Source: Epiperipatus broadwayi (lineage: Eukaryota > Onychophora > Udeonychophora > Euonychophora > Peripatidae). Taken from it: a stretch of DNA of 64,000 nucleotides. The DNA lies in contig JAQFVV010006200.1 of NCBI GenBank assembly GCA_028023455.1, forward strand, positions 6,024,506 through 6,088,505, written 5' to 3'. Under the pieces are notes generated by a model. That model was not told the origin of the DNA. It was given only the letters and a program-made list of their open reading frames with translations, and ran no database searches. Below are positions 1 to 12,379 of the stretch, piece after piece (the stretch's first letter is position 1; every line of letters begins with the position of its first letter). Made by a program: the position numbers and the translations under genes.

Positions 1-200
1 TTTGAGATTAATTTTAAAAAATAAATACATGCAGAAATTAATTGCTGTACTTCTTTTGGATTGAAAACAAAGTATAAATTTATTTATTTACTTATTTATT
101 ATTGGAAACAAACAAGTTCTTTTTTGTTTTTGCTTTTAAAAACATATTATTATTTTAATAACCTTACCGTGCCTGACATTTTTTTATTGTGTGATTTCAG

Positions 201-830
201 GGTCAGGAAGGAGGAATATGTCAGTCCATAGTGATGGAATGTGGGTGGGGGGGATGATGTTTTTGATGATCCTTCAGATCATCCAAATGATGCAGTAACA
301 ATGCAACCTCAGCCATTTGATGTCTCATATGTGTTCTTGTGCAAAGCTGAGTTTTTGCATGAGTTCTCTGCACTGGTGCTTGTCCCTACCCCTTTCCAAT
401 TGTTAAAAACCTTGAAAGTTGTGCATGGCAACAAGTATAAAATTATTACTATGTAATACTATGTCCGCTAAGTTGTAAGATCATTACTTGGAATGTACAT
501 TTCAAGAGTTATGGCCAGTTGATTTCTAGACACCCTCACGATACGATAGCGATCTATGAAGTGTGCGCATTTGCAGAGTTTTGTGAAGCACATCAGTGGG
601 CCAAAAGATTGGTGTGCAATGACAACTAGGCCTGTTAACAGCTAATAGGAACAGAATTGTTCTTAGTAGGCTGTAAGTTTGACCATGTAAATGGCATTAT
701 TATGTGTTTGTGCACATAAAAAGGGCCATCAGGCAGCTTGTATGGTCTAAAAAATAAGTACTGAATTTTTTTAAAAATTATGGCTTCCCAACGTGCTGGG
801 CTTGAAATAAAAATAAAATACTCTGAGATA
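201..830 (+). other. Candidate terminal exon and 3'UTR of an upstream gene
   Basis: A pyrimidine-rich tract ending in TTTCAG (195-200) forms a good splice acceptor. The sequence that follows is clearly less A+T-rich than its surroundings up to about 720, and AATAAA-type signals occur near 807-818. All three frames close within about 95 bases of the acceptor: one gives VRKEEYVSP then stop, and another stops just after the G-run at 244-250. If this is an exon, most of it is therefore 3'UTR. A longer open frame (241-456) begins inside it with an acidic stretch (GGDDVFDDPSDHPNDA), but it has no in-frame link to the acceptor. The run of seven G could hide a base-calling error that joins frames. 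The protein family is not recognised. The exon call is an inference from the acceptor and the change in base composition. Confidence 0.3.
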
Positions 831-3050
831 ATAGAAAATATTTTTTAAGATTCAAGTTTAATGTATTGGACTGATAAAAAAAACTTGAGATAGTTAATAA
901 AATGTAATGATTTGACTTTTAAATTTTAAACATGTAAGATTGTGAGATGGTATTTTCTGCCATCACATATATATACACATATATTTTTATTTTATTAAAA
1001 GTGCATATTTATTAGATTTTAAAATAATGTTTGAAAATTTTTTTTAAGTAGTTTTGATATTTATTTTTTACTATAAGTTTTTTTTCTTCTTTAAATTGTA
1101 ATTCTTGGAAAGACATGGGTTGCAGGAAGAAAAAAAAGTACAGATTTTAGTAATTAATTCTATTGTTGAAACTTTAGATACTAAAAGTATTTTGTAATTA
1201 AATATATTGCTGGAGTCAATCTATTATGCTAATTGAACTAGAACTTTTTTTTTACTAATTAAAAAGGAAATGACCAAAAAGGGACAAAATTAGAAGTATA
1301 AAAATGTGTCTAAAAATAAAACACTAGGTGTGAATCCTTTTCATGAAAGAAAAAAACAACAACATAAATTACGAAGTTTCCTTTCATTTACTTACTTGGA
1401 TTTGTATATTAAAAGCACTGTGGAGATAGATTAAAAATATATTAAACAGCACCAATGAAATGTTCTCTGGCTAAGGGACATCAGAGCTTTCCCCTTAGGG
1501 AAATATGTCTCATAGACACATCTGGAGCTACCTGGGCAATCGTCAACCAAAAGAAGGAAGGATTTATTGAACTAGCTGAGAGTATTAAAAAGTCAATGGA
1601 ACAGAGGATTCACACCAGCAATCTCAAGAAAAATCATATAAGAACTTTGACCACATGGAGAAAGTTGAACCACTAATCTATCAGGGTAATTATGAACTTT
1701 TATTAAAGAACTTTTCTTTTGATTGACGTAATAGAGTAGTAGACTCCATCAACTAAAGTGTATAAAAAGTTTCAACAGTAGAGATAGGTTTTAAGAGGAA
1801 TTATTTTTATATCATTTTGTATTAAGTAAAAAGGTGAGTAGGTTTATATGTTACTAACTTTTTATTAATCAAAAATATTTTTTTGTATAATTTTCCTTCA
1901 TTTATTACATTCAAAATATGTGTAGATTTAAGTTCAAAAATGAATGTTAAACTGCTTGGGTCTAGAAAGTAATTAGGGAGAGAGGAGGAAGATAAAAAAG
2001 TTAGATTGAGTTTTCAACAATAAGTAAACACAGGAACCTTATGTCAGAATCCTGTGTTTGAAATAGGGATGTTTGACAGTTGCAAGCAAACAGCAGACAC
2101 TTGCTCCATCCATTAAGGTTTGAATAGTTATTAATCATAAAATGGAGAGGATTTCAATAAGGCAAGATAATCCCATTCTCCATAGTAAGTCTATGCAGAC
2201 AGACATCTCGAATAAATTTGAATTACTGTCTCTTGTAGTGTTTGTGCAGTGCATGTTCTCTTGGGAAGATATTAGATGATAAATTAGGGATCATAATTAT
2301 TAAAACAAAAAAAAAGATTGACAAATAATACATTTGACTTTCTTCTTAAATTTCAGATCAAATTAGTTGGAGGGCTCAAAAAAAGGGGAATTAGAAAAGC
2401 TATTAATAAGAGAAAAGAATATAATAAATGTCTAAACTTTACTTAAGTGTCTCTGTGTTTTAATCTATCTTATTAGTTTAATAATTAAGTGTCCATTTGG
2501 TTTCATCAAAGTATAATTAGCCTAGTTTTACAATTTAAAATCTACTAGATGATCACTGTATGTAAATAAATGTATGTAAATAAATTATCATTACAATCGT
2601 TAAAGTTCTTTCTCGATCTACTACTAGGCTAGAGGCCTAGTGGCGCTCTTATACAGGTCATTATGACTTTGGTAATCTTAGTAAAATTGCAGTGTCAATT
2701 TGTAGTGGATCTTTATAGAGCCATATTTTTTTTACCATTACAATGCATGTTTTGCATAAACCTTGGAATTTTAAAAAATCATTATCAATCTAAGCAGCAG
2801 AAATAGAGTATGTAATGATAAATTTAGAGATTAAAGATTAATAGAGACTCCATTTAGGATTTGCATCCATCTTAGGGAAGAAACTGATTATAAATTTGAA
2901 ATTTATTGTCAATAAAGTGAAAGTGGTAGCTTTAGACCAATGCCACAACTTGAAATTTGCAAAGTGAGATAGCTTTGAGTTAATCTTTAATTAACTTCAG
3001 ATTGTAATTAGGAAAAATAAATCTATAAAAATAAGTGAGAATAAAAAGAT
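831..3050. other. A+T-rich intergenic or intronic DNA with one unidentified 73-codon frame
   Basis: This stretch is mostly simple A+T-rich sequence. The exception is 1455-1676 (+), an open frame of normal complexity that contains CLIDTSGATWAIV and ends NHIRTLTTWRKLNH. It has no upstream in-frame extension and no convincing splice sites. It could be a worn exon or a retroelement scrap, and its family is not recognised. Nothing else in the stretch can be supported as a feature. Confidence 0.3.
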
Positions 3051-3059
3051 GATCACACA

Positions 3060-3850
3060 TTTAGCATTAAAATGTTTAATCACCTGCTGCAAGAAATGGA
3101 GATAATGAATGAAAGTCTGCAACAGAGAATGGATGAAAACCAGAAAAAAAAATAGATCAAAGAATGAAGAAAATGAACAAAACCTGCAATAGAAAATGGA
3201 TAAGAATTATAGAATAGTGATGAAAAGTATGCATCAAGAAGTAAAAGGAATACAGAAGATCCTCCAAAAATAAAAGCTGAAAGTAAAGGAAGAAATAGAA
3301 AAAGTTCAATTCAAAATGTGAGAACAATTAGAGAAGATTAGAGTAGAATTAAGAGTTAAAATTCAAGAAGTGGAAGAAAGAATTGACAACAAAGAAGAGG
3401 AAATGGATAAAGTATTTTGAGGAAATACAAAAAAGAGTGAAAGTTGTCTTAGAAGAACTAAAGAATAGGATAAGTATAGTTAAAAACAATTACAGGATCA
3501 ACTGAATTCCCAAAATAAATGCTATTGATGATAAAATCAATAAAAGGCATTTGGAAGAAAAAGCAACAGATATCCAAAATATTAAAAAAAAATAGATGAT
3601 AAATTTGATAAGCATATAAGGAAAAACTGTGATAATGAAGCAAAAATAGAAAATGCAAAAAATGATAATTCTGAAGTTAATGACTTTTTAGTTGTTGATA
3701 TTTTAGTAAAGAATAACAAAGAGAATCATCAATTGTGTAAAGACAATAATGACTGCACAGATGATGATTTTGATAGTACCAGAGAAAACAATGGCTCAAA
3801 TGACAAAAAAAAATCTGTATGAGAAAGCAACTCACCATGAGATTAAATAA
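3060..3850 (+). pseudogene. Decayed Lys/Glu-rich coiled-coil coding sequence
   Basis: On the + strand this stretch is strongly biased to A and G (few C or T between about 3090 and 3440). Short pieces in shifting frames read as charged heptad-like protein, for example QEMEIMNESLQQRMDENQ near 3090 and VEERIDNKEEEMDKVF near 3375. Stops and frame changes interrupt it throughout. A more acidic, Asn/Asp-rich piece follows near 3700-3800. This is what a broken coiled-coil gene or the coiled-coil part of a retroelement gag would look like. The alternative is low-complexity purine-rich DNA that merely mimics Lys/Glu codons. No parent family is recognised. Confidence 0.3.
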
Positions 3851-4799
3851 AGATGATAAATAAGAAGAGTTATTCTTAGACATAACATTTCTAAAACTTA
3901 AATGGTTTTGCTATCACAAATTACAAAGTCATGAGTATTCTAATTATGAATGTAGGGATCAGTTAGATTCTCAAAGTAGGAACAATTTCCACAAGGATGA
4001 ACTTTTAGAGTTGATGTATAAAATAAAATGCATATGAATTTGCAAATACCTTATATTTTAATAATACAAATATAATAATTCTAAGTGATTCCAATGATTT
4101 GAATCTTGTAAGATGGGATTGGGTAATCAATTCACCATTTTTATTTTATAATATGGAAAATAAAAGCAAGGTATTAGCAAAAATGTTTATGACCTATGCA
4201 GGAGAGTATCAGATTATACATTAGGAGTGGGGAACTTTTTTCCTGAGAAGAGCCATTTGGATATTTACAATATCACTCACAGGCAATACAAAATTATCAA
4301 CTTAAAAATTAGCCTGTTATATTTGATCAAAAGGCCAATTTCAATTTCTCTTTTTAAATAAGAGTCATAATTTTTTGTGAATTAAAATTAAGTAACATCA
4401 CAATTATTAATGATTGTTTCACATTTAATGACAATTTTTCCAATTCACCTATTCTTCATGACATATTATAATCTCAAATCTCTGTATATTTTGGACAGAT
4501 TAAGACAATAGCAGTTAGGTTAGTCTTTTATAAACTTCCCTTCAGAAAATTATTTTTAATTTTCTGCTTTTTTTGAAATAATATAACTTGTGTTCATGGA
4601 ATTTCTGGCTTACTTGTACTTTTTATGAAACATGTCAGTCACATGATGAAGCTCCTTTTCATGTTTTCTACTTTGCTATTTATTTTTACCTAGATAATTT
4701 TGTTATAATCAGAATGTTTTAATAAATAATGCCCTTTAATATTTTATTCTTTATTAATTGAAATGCTCCTACTGTTTTCCTTAACAGTTTGATCAATGT
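3851..4799. other. A+T-rich DNA without a supported feature
   Basis: No splice-flanked open frame, RNA gene or clear repeat boundary is visible. The first 150 bases may be a tail of the decayed coding stretch that precedes it. Confidence 0.5.
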
Positions 4800-6850
4800 A
4801 ATAACTTGCAGGTTGGGCTAACACAATAATGAATTTAAACATTTTTTCCAATAATAATTTTCAAGTCAGGCTAATGCACAGAATGAAACTATTAATTTCC
4901 AGGTCAAGCTAACACATAATGAATTTATTCATTTTTTTAAATCTATTAATATTCAGATCAGGCAAATGCACAAAAAGAGACAGTCATGCTTTTTGATGGG
5001 AACAAGGCTTGTTGCAGATTACTTCAGGACTATTTTCCTTCTACTTAATGAAAAGGTTAAATTTAACATTCTCATGTTTTTTATAATAAAAATTGGCTTA
5101 GTTAAATATTTATTCATTAAATAATAGTATGAAAATTCTAAACAATTCTTTGTTAATAGTAATGTGAATATTTTTATTTTTTTAGAGGGTTAGTTGTAAA
5201 AGAGAAGGAAAATATAAAATAAAATAAATAATTTTTGTCCTGTCTCTTCAGTAATTTTAGTTACCAATTTTAATTTTTAAAAAAAAGTACTAAGAGAACT
5301 TTTTCTCTCTCTTCAATGAGTTATTGAAAAGTTTTAAGTTTAACTTTTATAAGGTGGTAAGAGAGATAAATAAGACAAATTTTATTTTTATCAGATTTTT
5401 AAAAGAAAAAAAAAGGCAATATTTTTGTTAAAAAATTTTGTTTTAATTAAATAAAGTTTTTTTTTCTGTTCTCTTTATGTCTCTAAAACAAAAATAATGT
5501 TGCTCAAATCAAACTGTAATTAAAAAATTACTCTGGGTTTTTTTTGGCACAAGAGAATAATAACTATAGGGGAAATTTTTTCTTATGGTTGGATTTTTTT
5601 ATTAAAAAAACAAGAGAAATAACTAAACAAACTTTTTGTAAAGTAGACTCAATTGATCAGAGTTTAATGTGACCATGTTTGAGAGGATATGTGATTAGAT
5701 GAATACAGAATTGTTTCAAAAAATATTGGCATTGGTTAAAGCAGTAGTAGCAGTTAATGAATAATATTTCTGTAATACAATTTTGACTACACTCTACACA
5801 AGATAGAGATTGATTTCTATCCATTTTTAAAATATTATAGAAGGATGTAATCATAAACACATGACCAAAGACCCAGACTATAATCTCATATATATATGTT
5901 TATCATTGTTCAGTATATATAGATAACAAATTACTACAGTTTAATTGATGTGTCAAACTTCCTGTCCTCACAACTTTGATACAAACTAACTGATGACTGC
6001 TGGTTCAGCATAAAATGTGCATTTTAAGGATCATATAACTTTTTCACATATCTCTGGTCATATGATTATAATTACATCCTCTACATGGTGTTAAAAAGAG
6101 CCATTTTATATAGGGGTTTAATAAAAATTATATTACAGAAATATTATTCATTATTAGATATTTAATCTAATGAATAACTAAATAAAATTATTGCTATACT
6201 TCTATTAAGTTGTTTGTGTCAATGTTGTGAGGGCATAAAGTTTGCCACATCAATTAAACTGTAGTAATTTGCTATCTATATATACTGAACAATGATAAAG
6301 ATGAGGTTGTGCATCTTGGGGATCATACATCTTTTTCACATCTTTGATCATATGTTATGATTACCCAAGGTGTTAAAAGTGGATAAAAACCAGTCCCTAC
6401 CTTACATAGAGTGGTGTAGTGAAAAATATTCATTATTAGATCATCTCTAGTCTATTAGTAGGAGTAGTTAGTTTGGATTCAGCTGTTGAAGAATACAGTA
6501 GAAGTTCATCTGTAAAGAGCACAGTGAGAAATAATTTTGTAGTCTAAAGTAAGACTCATCTCAATACAAATAAAAAAAGTTTTTTAAAAAAATAAATTTG
6601 AAGAAAACCATGTGCTAAATTTTAGCTGGAAGCTAAGCATCATTAAACCTCACCATATAACTTGTTCACTAAAGAAAATGTAGAATAGCCCTAAGTAATC
6701 TGCAACAAGCCTTATCTCCATCCAAGAACATGACTGTCTCTGTGTTTTTACATGATATAGAAAATAAAATTTAAACAATGGATAAATTCATTGTTATAAC
6801 ATAGTCTGCATTTTAATAGATTCATCATGTGTATTGGCCTGCCCATTCAG
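4800..6850. repeat. Large nested inverted repeat (foldback), noncoding
   Basis: Several pairs of inverted segments share one axis. Around 4976-5035 the sequence GGCTTGTTGCAGATTACTT is answered by AAGTAATCTGCAACAAGCCT near 6690-6712. GACAGTCATG (4980) is answered by CATGACTGTC (6729). Nearer the axis, 5920-5957 (ATAACAAATTACTACAGTTT) is answered by 6250-6280. A second, offset pair (AATATTTCTGTAATA near 5763, TATTACAGAAATATT near 6132) shows that the structure is compound. Arms are imperfect, with indels. No protein-coding frame is present. Foldback or MITE-like transposons are the usual explanation; no family can be named. Confidence 0.65.
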
Positions 6851-8039
6851 CCTGTGGAACCTGAAAATATTCTTCTGTAAAAATGGATAACTTTAACTGT
6901 GTACATTATCCTGGAAATATGCTTAAATAAAAAAGTTTACAAGAAGAAAACTAACATGGAAAACCTAAAAATTACAACTGTTAAAGGACTCAAAAGAAAA
7001 ACAAGACCATGGTAATCTGAGGTATTGTAATGTGCACATTATATCTACATTTATCGATTTTTTTTAAAAAAAGTAATAATTAATGGTAATAAATTGTTTG
7101 AATTTTTAATTGAAACATGTTTTTTCTATTCTTTCTTTATTTTATTTCCCCTCCAAAATTTAATTATACATGATATTTTTATTTTCATGAGAATAGGGGT
7201 TAAAGAGTTTTAGGTAATTTAAATTTCTTATCATTATGTATTTTTTTTACAATTTTAGTTACTGAAAAGGAAATAATTTAATGAAATTAAAGGTTCATTA
7301 ATCTAAGAAGAAGAAGCCCACTATAAGTTAATTATATTTTCTGTAAGAAATATATTTTTTATAAAATGTATGAGAGTTGGATATTATCTTTTTTTTATTT
7401 TTCTTAATTGATTACTTAATTCATTAAATAATTGTTAAAAACAAGTGATAATGTCTTTATTTCTCCAGCTATCTGTTCTATGAATAGGCAGTGTGCATGA
7501 CTGAATTTCATTTTACCATATTTTATAGGATTTGTAAATTATCTCAGTAAAACTATTCAAATTAAAGTAGACTTATACGATTATACTTTGTTCACAGTCC
7601 CTAGAATCCTCGCTTCCCAAGCTAGTCATGAGCAATAATGAATAAGTTATTTAGACATCCACATAGTTCTCTGGATAGTGTAAACATATCACCTTTAAAG
7701 TTTTTTCTGTGTTTTACTTTTTTTTTGTTATAGAATATTTAGTTTATAGTTAGTCTTTACACTAATGGGATCATATGGCCACACCATTGATGATAATCAG
7801 CATATATCAAAATCCCAGAATGTTTTTTATTATGATAAATATTTTAGCACTAAAATAGGTGCATTCAGAGATTATTGTAGAATCTTTTTTAAATCTGCTC
7901 ACAACAGATGATTGTTGATTATTAATGTTTAAAGCTAGTGATGCAGCTTATAAATATAATTGTTATTACTGCTTATATTGTTATTCCAAAGCTGATTCTC
8001 ATGCTACTTACATATTTATTCCTTTTATATATATATATC
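6851..8039. other. A+T-rich DNA without a supported feature
   Basis: This is simple sequence, T-runs and short direct repeats, with no open frame or RNA gene that can be supported. Confidence 0.5.
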
Positions 8040-8079
8040 CTTATTTATTTCTTCTATATTTTATTTATTATATAGGGTT

Positions 8080-8200
8080 GATGATGTTATCCCATCACCC
8101 CTGATTGCCATCTCCCCATATTCACTCCTTGTTCATTCCATACCATTACAAATGGTGACTCAACTATGGGCCTAATGATGATTGATTTTTAGTGGTCAAT
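8080..8200. repeat. Fragment related to the end of the 25375-28915 foldback
   Basis: The phrases GATGATGTTATCCCATCACC and ACAAATGGTGACTCAACTATGG resemble the terminal part of the large foldback near 28793-28865, where GATGATGGTTTCCCATCTCC and ACAAATGGCTACTCAATTGTG occur in the same order and orientation. This looks like a single end left from another copy of that family. Similarity is by eye and incomplete. Confidence 0.5.
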
Positions 8201-9498
8201 ATACAAAATGATACTTCCACATACCATTACAATATATATACATATTATATCTAAAAATTGAAGTTTGGGAAATTAATAATAGTATATATATGTATATTAT
8301 TATATGTAACTTATTAAACCCACACTCATATATATGTAACATATCCAAAACATATTTAAATATATTCTTACATACATACAACAAAGTCAGTTAATTGAAT
8401 TGCAAATAAGTATGTAAATGATAAATGATAATGATAATAAAATTAAACTAAAATATTTTATTAAAGAAGACAAATTAAGAAAAATAACCTTATAGACTCA
8501 CACAAAGCAAGGACACAAAAGACAAGCTATTTAAATATAAAAATAATAAATATAATATATATAAAAAAACTTCAAATAAATTTCCAGAAACGTTTATCAA
8601 AATATGTAAAAAAAATTATCAATATCCCTTATAAAACTGCTAAAAATACATTCATTAATATCATAATAAATAATAATATTTAAGTTAAAAATGACACATA
8701 TAAAAACATAACAACGGCATTATTTCATCAGATAATACTGATTCTAATAATAGTAAAAATTCTAAGAACAAAAAATAAATAAAAATTTCATATTCTCCAA
8801 TAATTTATAAGCATTAATCAAAAATAAATAATATAAACGAAAATACAGATATTAGATGAACAAACACTAAAAAATTAAAAGCATTCATATGTAATTCTAA
8901 AATAAAGAATGATAAAAATATATAACCTATAAAATTAATTGTAGAATGTGTGCTATGGTTTATTACAAATATACAGAATAAATTACAAAATAGAGCAAAA
9001 ATTTATAATACAGCAATTAACAAAAAAATAATAAAATCAGCACCATACTGTATACATTCACTAATTAATGTAGGGTAAACTGGCCAAAAATATTAATCCT
9101 TTATGCTACATTAAGACTCCAAAAGAAAACGTTTATGAGACTAAGTACTGTATATAAAATATAATTAAATAAAAATAATATAAATATATACAAAACATGT
9201 ATGCAATTAATTACTATTAACTCATTTTAACGTTTTTGAAAAATCACATAATGTCACATATATATGGAATCTTATTTTAGATACTATTATATCTGTATAT
9301 AGATCTTCACAATATTTTATATAATTTATTTTATATACATGGCTATAAGCACTGTAAATAATATTTTTCCTAATATGCACTGATGTTGTGTATATATGGA
9401 TATCTACAGAAAGTAAATATTCTTATATAAATAAATTTACAATAATAATAATTAACAAAGATAAACTATAATAAAAAGTGCCATTACTTTCAATGTAT
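8201..9498. other. Extremely A+T-rich DNA without a supported feature
   Basis: Long runs of A/T with poly-A tracts and TATA strings. No coding frame of normal composition is seen on either strand. Confidence 0.5.
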
Positions 9499-10135
9499 TA
9501 AACAGGCAAAACTCTCTATACATATTGCCACTCAATGCTTGCTTATAACTGTTATTAAAACAGGCAAAACTCTCTATAAGTATTGCCACTCAGTGGAAGC
9601 CAGAGTAATCAATGGATACCAAAAGGCTTGTGCATAAAATCCCCATCTAGTGCCTACTCATCCAATATCCCCAGAACTAGTTTCTGGCTTGTGACCTCCA
9701 TCAGTGAGGAGCCTTGGATCTGACAGCACTGCATCTAGATCTTAGGATCTAATGCAACCCTCCAGCAACCATCTTTATCTCCACTTAACTACAAAACTAT
9801 GACTCTTAAATTGAAAACACTTTAATATTTACAATCCAAGATCATTAGCTTATATAGTCATATAGGTCTGAACTCAGTCAGTAGCTATACATTTGGTATC
9901 TTTGGTTCTTTAATAATCATAGCCACCACTATCCTATTAGCCAGGGTTGGTTTTAAGCTAATAAACATCACATGATCACCGTTTCTTATGCTTGCTTATA
10001 ACTGTTATTAAAACAGGCAAAACTCTCTATACATATTGCCACTCAGTGCAAGCCAGAGTAATCAATGGATGCCAGAAGGCTTGTACATAAAATCTCCATC
10101 TAGTGTCTACTCATCCAATATCCCCAGACTAGTTT
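9499..10135. repeat. Family A palindromic repeat, compound copy
   Basis: Three partial units follow one another. A short start lies at 9499-9534 (AACAGGCAAAACTCTCTATA). A longer unit begins at 9555, carries AGTAATCAATGGAT and the CTCATCCAATATCCCCAGA block, and runs on into the lead segment TGAGGAGCCTTGGATCTGA. A third unit begins at 10013. The 40-base lead-in GCTTGCTTATAACTGTTATT precedes both the second (9537) and third (9989) units, so part of the element is directly repeated. Just outside the third unit is ACATCACATGATCACC (9965), a flank also seen beside other copies. No coding capacity is visible. The element resembles a MITE in which the sequence core occurs as inverted halves. Confidence 0.8.
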
Positions 10136-10429
10136 CAATGTAGTTATAAAAATATAATATCTCCTTTTTAATCTTTTTTTTTTTTTTCAATGTTTAAATT
10201 TTATTAAACAATGCTAATATTTCAATTGCATAACAACCTTCTTCAAAGACTAAAGTAATAAAAAATTTACATACTGTATTACTATCAAAATATTATTTAC
10301 TTTTGCATCCCACATAAATCCAATTCTATTATATTTATGTACTTATATATTATATATTTTATAATATGTCTCAACAAATAATATGTAATTATATTCTTTT
10401 TATGCATAAATAAAATATTTGTTAATTAT

Positions 10430-12375
10430 TGTATTTTAAACACCAACACTCATATATACATGTATTGTAACAGTCAAAACACGTGTATCTCGTTAACATA
10501 GTGCAGAATTCGACCACCACACAGAACAGCAGCACCATCGAGTAGCGAAGCCACCCGTGGTACCGAGTTCGAACATAGTTTATCGGTTCCACAATACAAT
10601 CTACAGAATAACGCCTCAGATGCGACATAAGTAAACACCTCTTTAGGCACGGTGGTCAGGGAGATGCACGAGATTCATGGTTTGGTTTCCGAGTTGGCCA
10701 ACAATCAAACGAATATTAATTAACATATATAATCGAGGAAATATATATAGTGGGCATCGAATAAATGAAAACTTGACTGCAGACGTATAGTTAAAATTAT
10801 TTATTTACGTATCCAATAAAAAAAACATTATCAATGTTATTAATCATATTTTAAATTCAAAGTTTCAATAGCTAATTGGCAATATTATTAGATATAAAAA
10901 TACATTTATTTATAAAGAGCATTCATTTATATGAAGGCGTAATCTAGCTACCTAAGGTTCTCGAGCGAGTATTTCTAATGCGTGCTGTAGGGAATTTATA
11001 CTTTGCAATGCAAGAGTCATCAGTAGCGGCGGACATACATTTATTTAATAAAGATATTTATTTTACGACTAAGGGCAAACATTTATTTGAGAGTAGATGA
11101 TGAAGATAATGCCGAGGCGGAGTGATATAGAGAATGATAAACTAAATAAAGGAACACGTGGTACGCTTTAGAAGGGCGATATAAAATGGCAGCATTGAAA
11201 CTGCAATGCCGTGAATAAGTTTATAAGGGTTTCGGGTTGGTCTCTGCCTCGACCCGAAGAGGTAAGGTGTCACATGAGCATAACCAGGGACAAGCGGTCC
11301 GTGTCGCAATTTGCCAGCTGGCTGCGTGACGGTCGTCAAGCCCTACGGGAACATTATCATGTCCACTTGTGTAGGACGACTGGGGTTAATTCAACCCTAT
11401 AGAATCCGGAGTATTCACGGCGTGGAATGAGTCATCGTGGCTTCAAAACGTAACACATGTATAAGATCTAAAAGATTATGGTAATATTTAACTAGATTTC
11501 AAACTCGCCCCCCCCCTTATCAACGTTGACTAAAAGAAAATTGGTGACTCTCAAAGAAATGAAATTTCCGTAATTATTCATTAAAATTTAATAATAAAAA
11601 AATATCTAAAAGGGGAATTATTACAGCGAGTATGCCAGCTATTACGAAGTAGTAGACCCTGCATTACAATAACTGATTCTTTGAATGCGTGTCGTATTTA
11701 TATGAAATTTAAGTTATTTATAAAGCAAATATTAATGACAATTTGACACGCATTCACTGTTCAAGCGATTATAGATTTAGCTTTAAAACTAAGACAATTA
11801 TGAGAAGGTAATATTTCAATGATAATTATAAATAAAGTGTAGATTTGAGAAATACACACCTAAGAAGGATAGAGGGAGGTAAGCTAGATTATGCGAGAAA
11901 TTTACAGATTACATTAATTCTCAAATTTTAGTTTCACAAAATTACAATTTTAACATTTTAGAAGTTAGACAAATAGTAGGAGATGAGCTATAGCTTATTA
12001 TTACTAGAGTACTCTATAATTTGGAATACACACACAGGTACCTGTTTTATAAGATGTTTTCTTCCATTTGTTTAATAGTAGATTGTTCGTGATTAGCAGT
12101 TTTCTTTCTTGTCTTTGGCATTTTATTGATTTTAACAGCAGCGGCTTTCTTGTTTATTTCAGGTAGCAGATCATTATGGTGTTTTTACGATGGGCAATGT
12201 GAAGTTCGGCATACGGTGGGCCATCTCCCGATGGAGAATAATCTCGGTGCTTACTCGGTCATACCTTGGCAATATCAATTTATTTTTTTTTAAGATATTT
12301 TAGACTCTCCACTCGAGAGCAAAGCTAAAGTTCAAGTGAAAGTCTCCAGCAAGTCCAAGATGGCCTCCTTTTTTT
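10430..12375. other. G+C- and CpG-raised island, possible regulatory or exon-bearing region
   Basis: Between about 10470 and 11490, and again at 12110-12375, composition is far more balanced than in the flanks and CpG dinucleotides are frequent (for example 10540-10600, 11225-11440, 12180-12270). Short overlapping open frames exist on both strands near 11142-11402, but none shows a recognisable domain or splice context. A run of C lies at 11509-11517. The region could be an unmethylated promoter or first-exon area, or a younger insertion that has not yet lost its CpGs. Nothing in it matches rRNA or a spliceosomal snRNA by eye. Confidence 0.4.
12047..12185 (-). pseudogene. Short basic open frame on the minus strand, unidentified
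   Basis: Reading leftwards from about 12180, an open frame of roughly 45 codons runs to a stop at 12047. It includes the basic segment MPKTRKKTANHEQSTIKQ, whose Met codon is at 12119-12121. Composition is more gene-like than in the flanks. A basic, glutamine- and lysine-rich start of this kind is seen in non-LTR retroelement ORF1 proteins and in many nuclear proteins, so family assignment is not possible. No splice sites were established. It may be a transcribed fragment at the edge of the CpG-raised island. Confidence 0.25.
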
Positions 12376-12379
12376 ATCT

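Noticed and set aside
12180-12290. A possible snRNA or 5S rRNA pseudogene in the G+C-richer segment
   Set aside because: Compared on both strands with the conserved parts of U1, U2, U4, U5 and 5S, no sustained match was seen.
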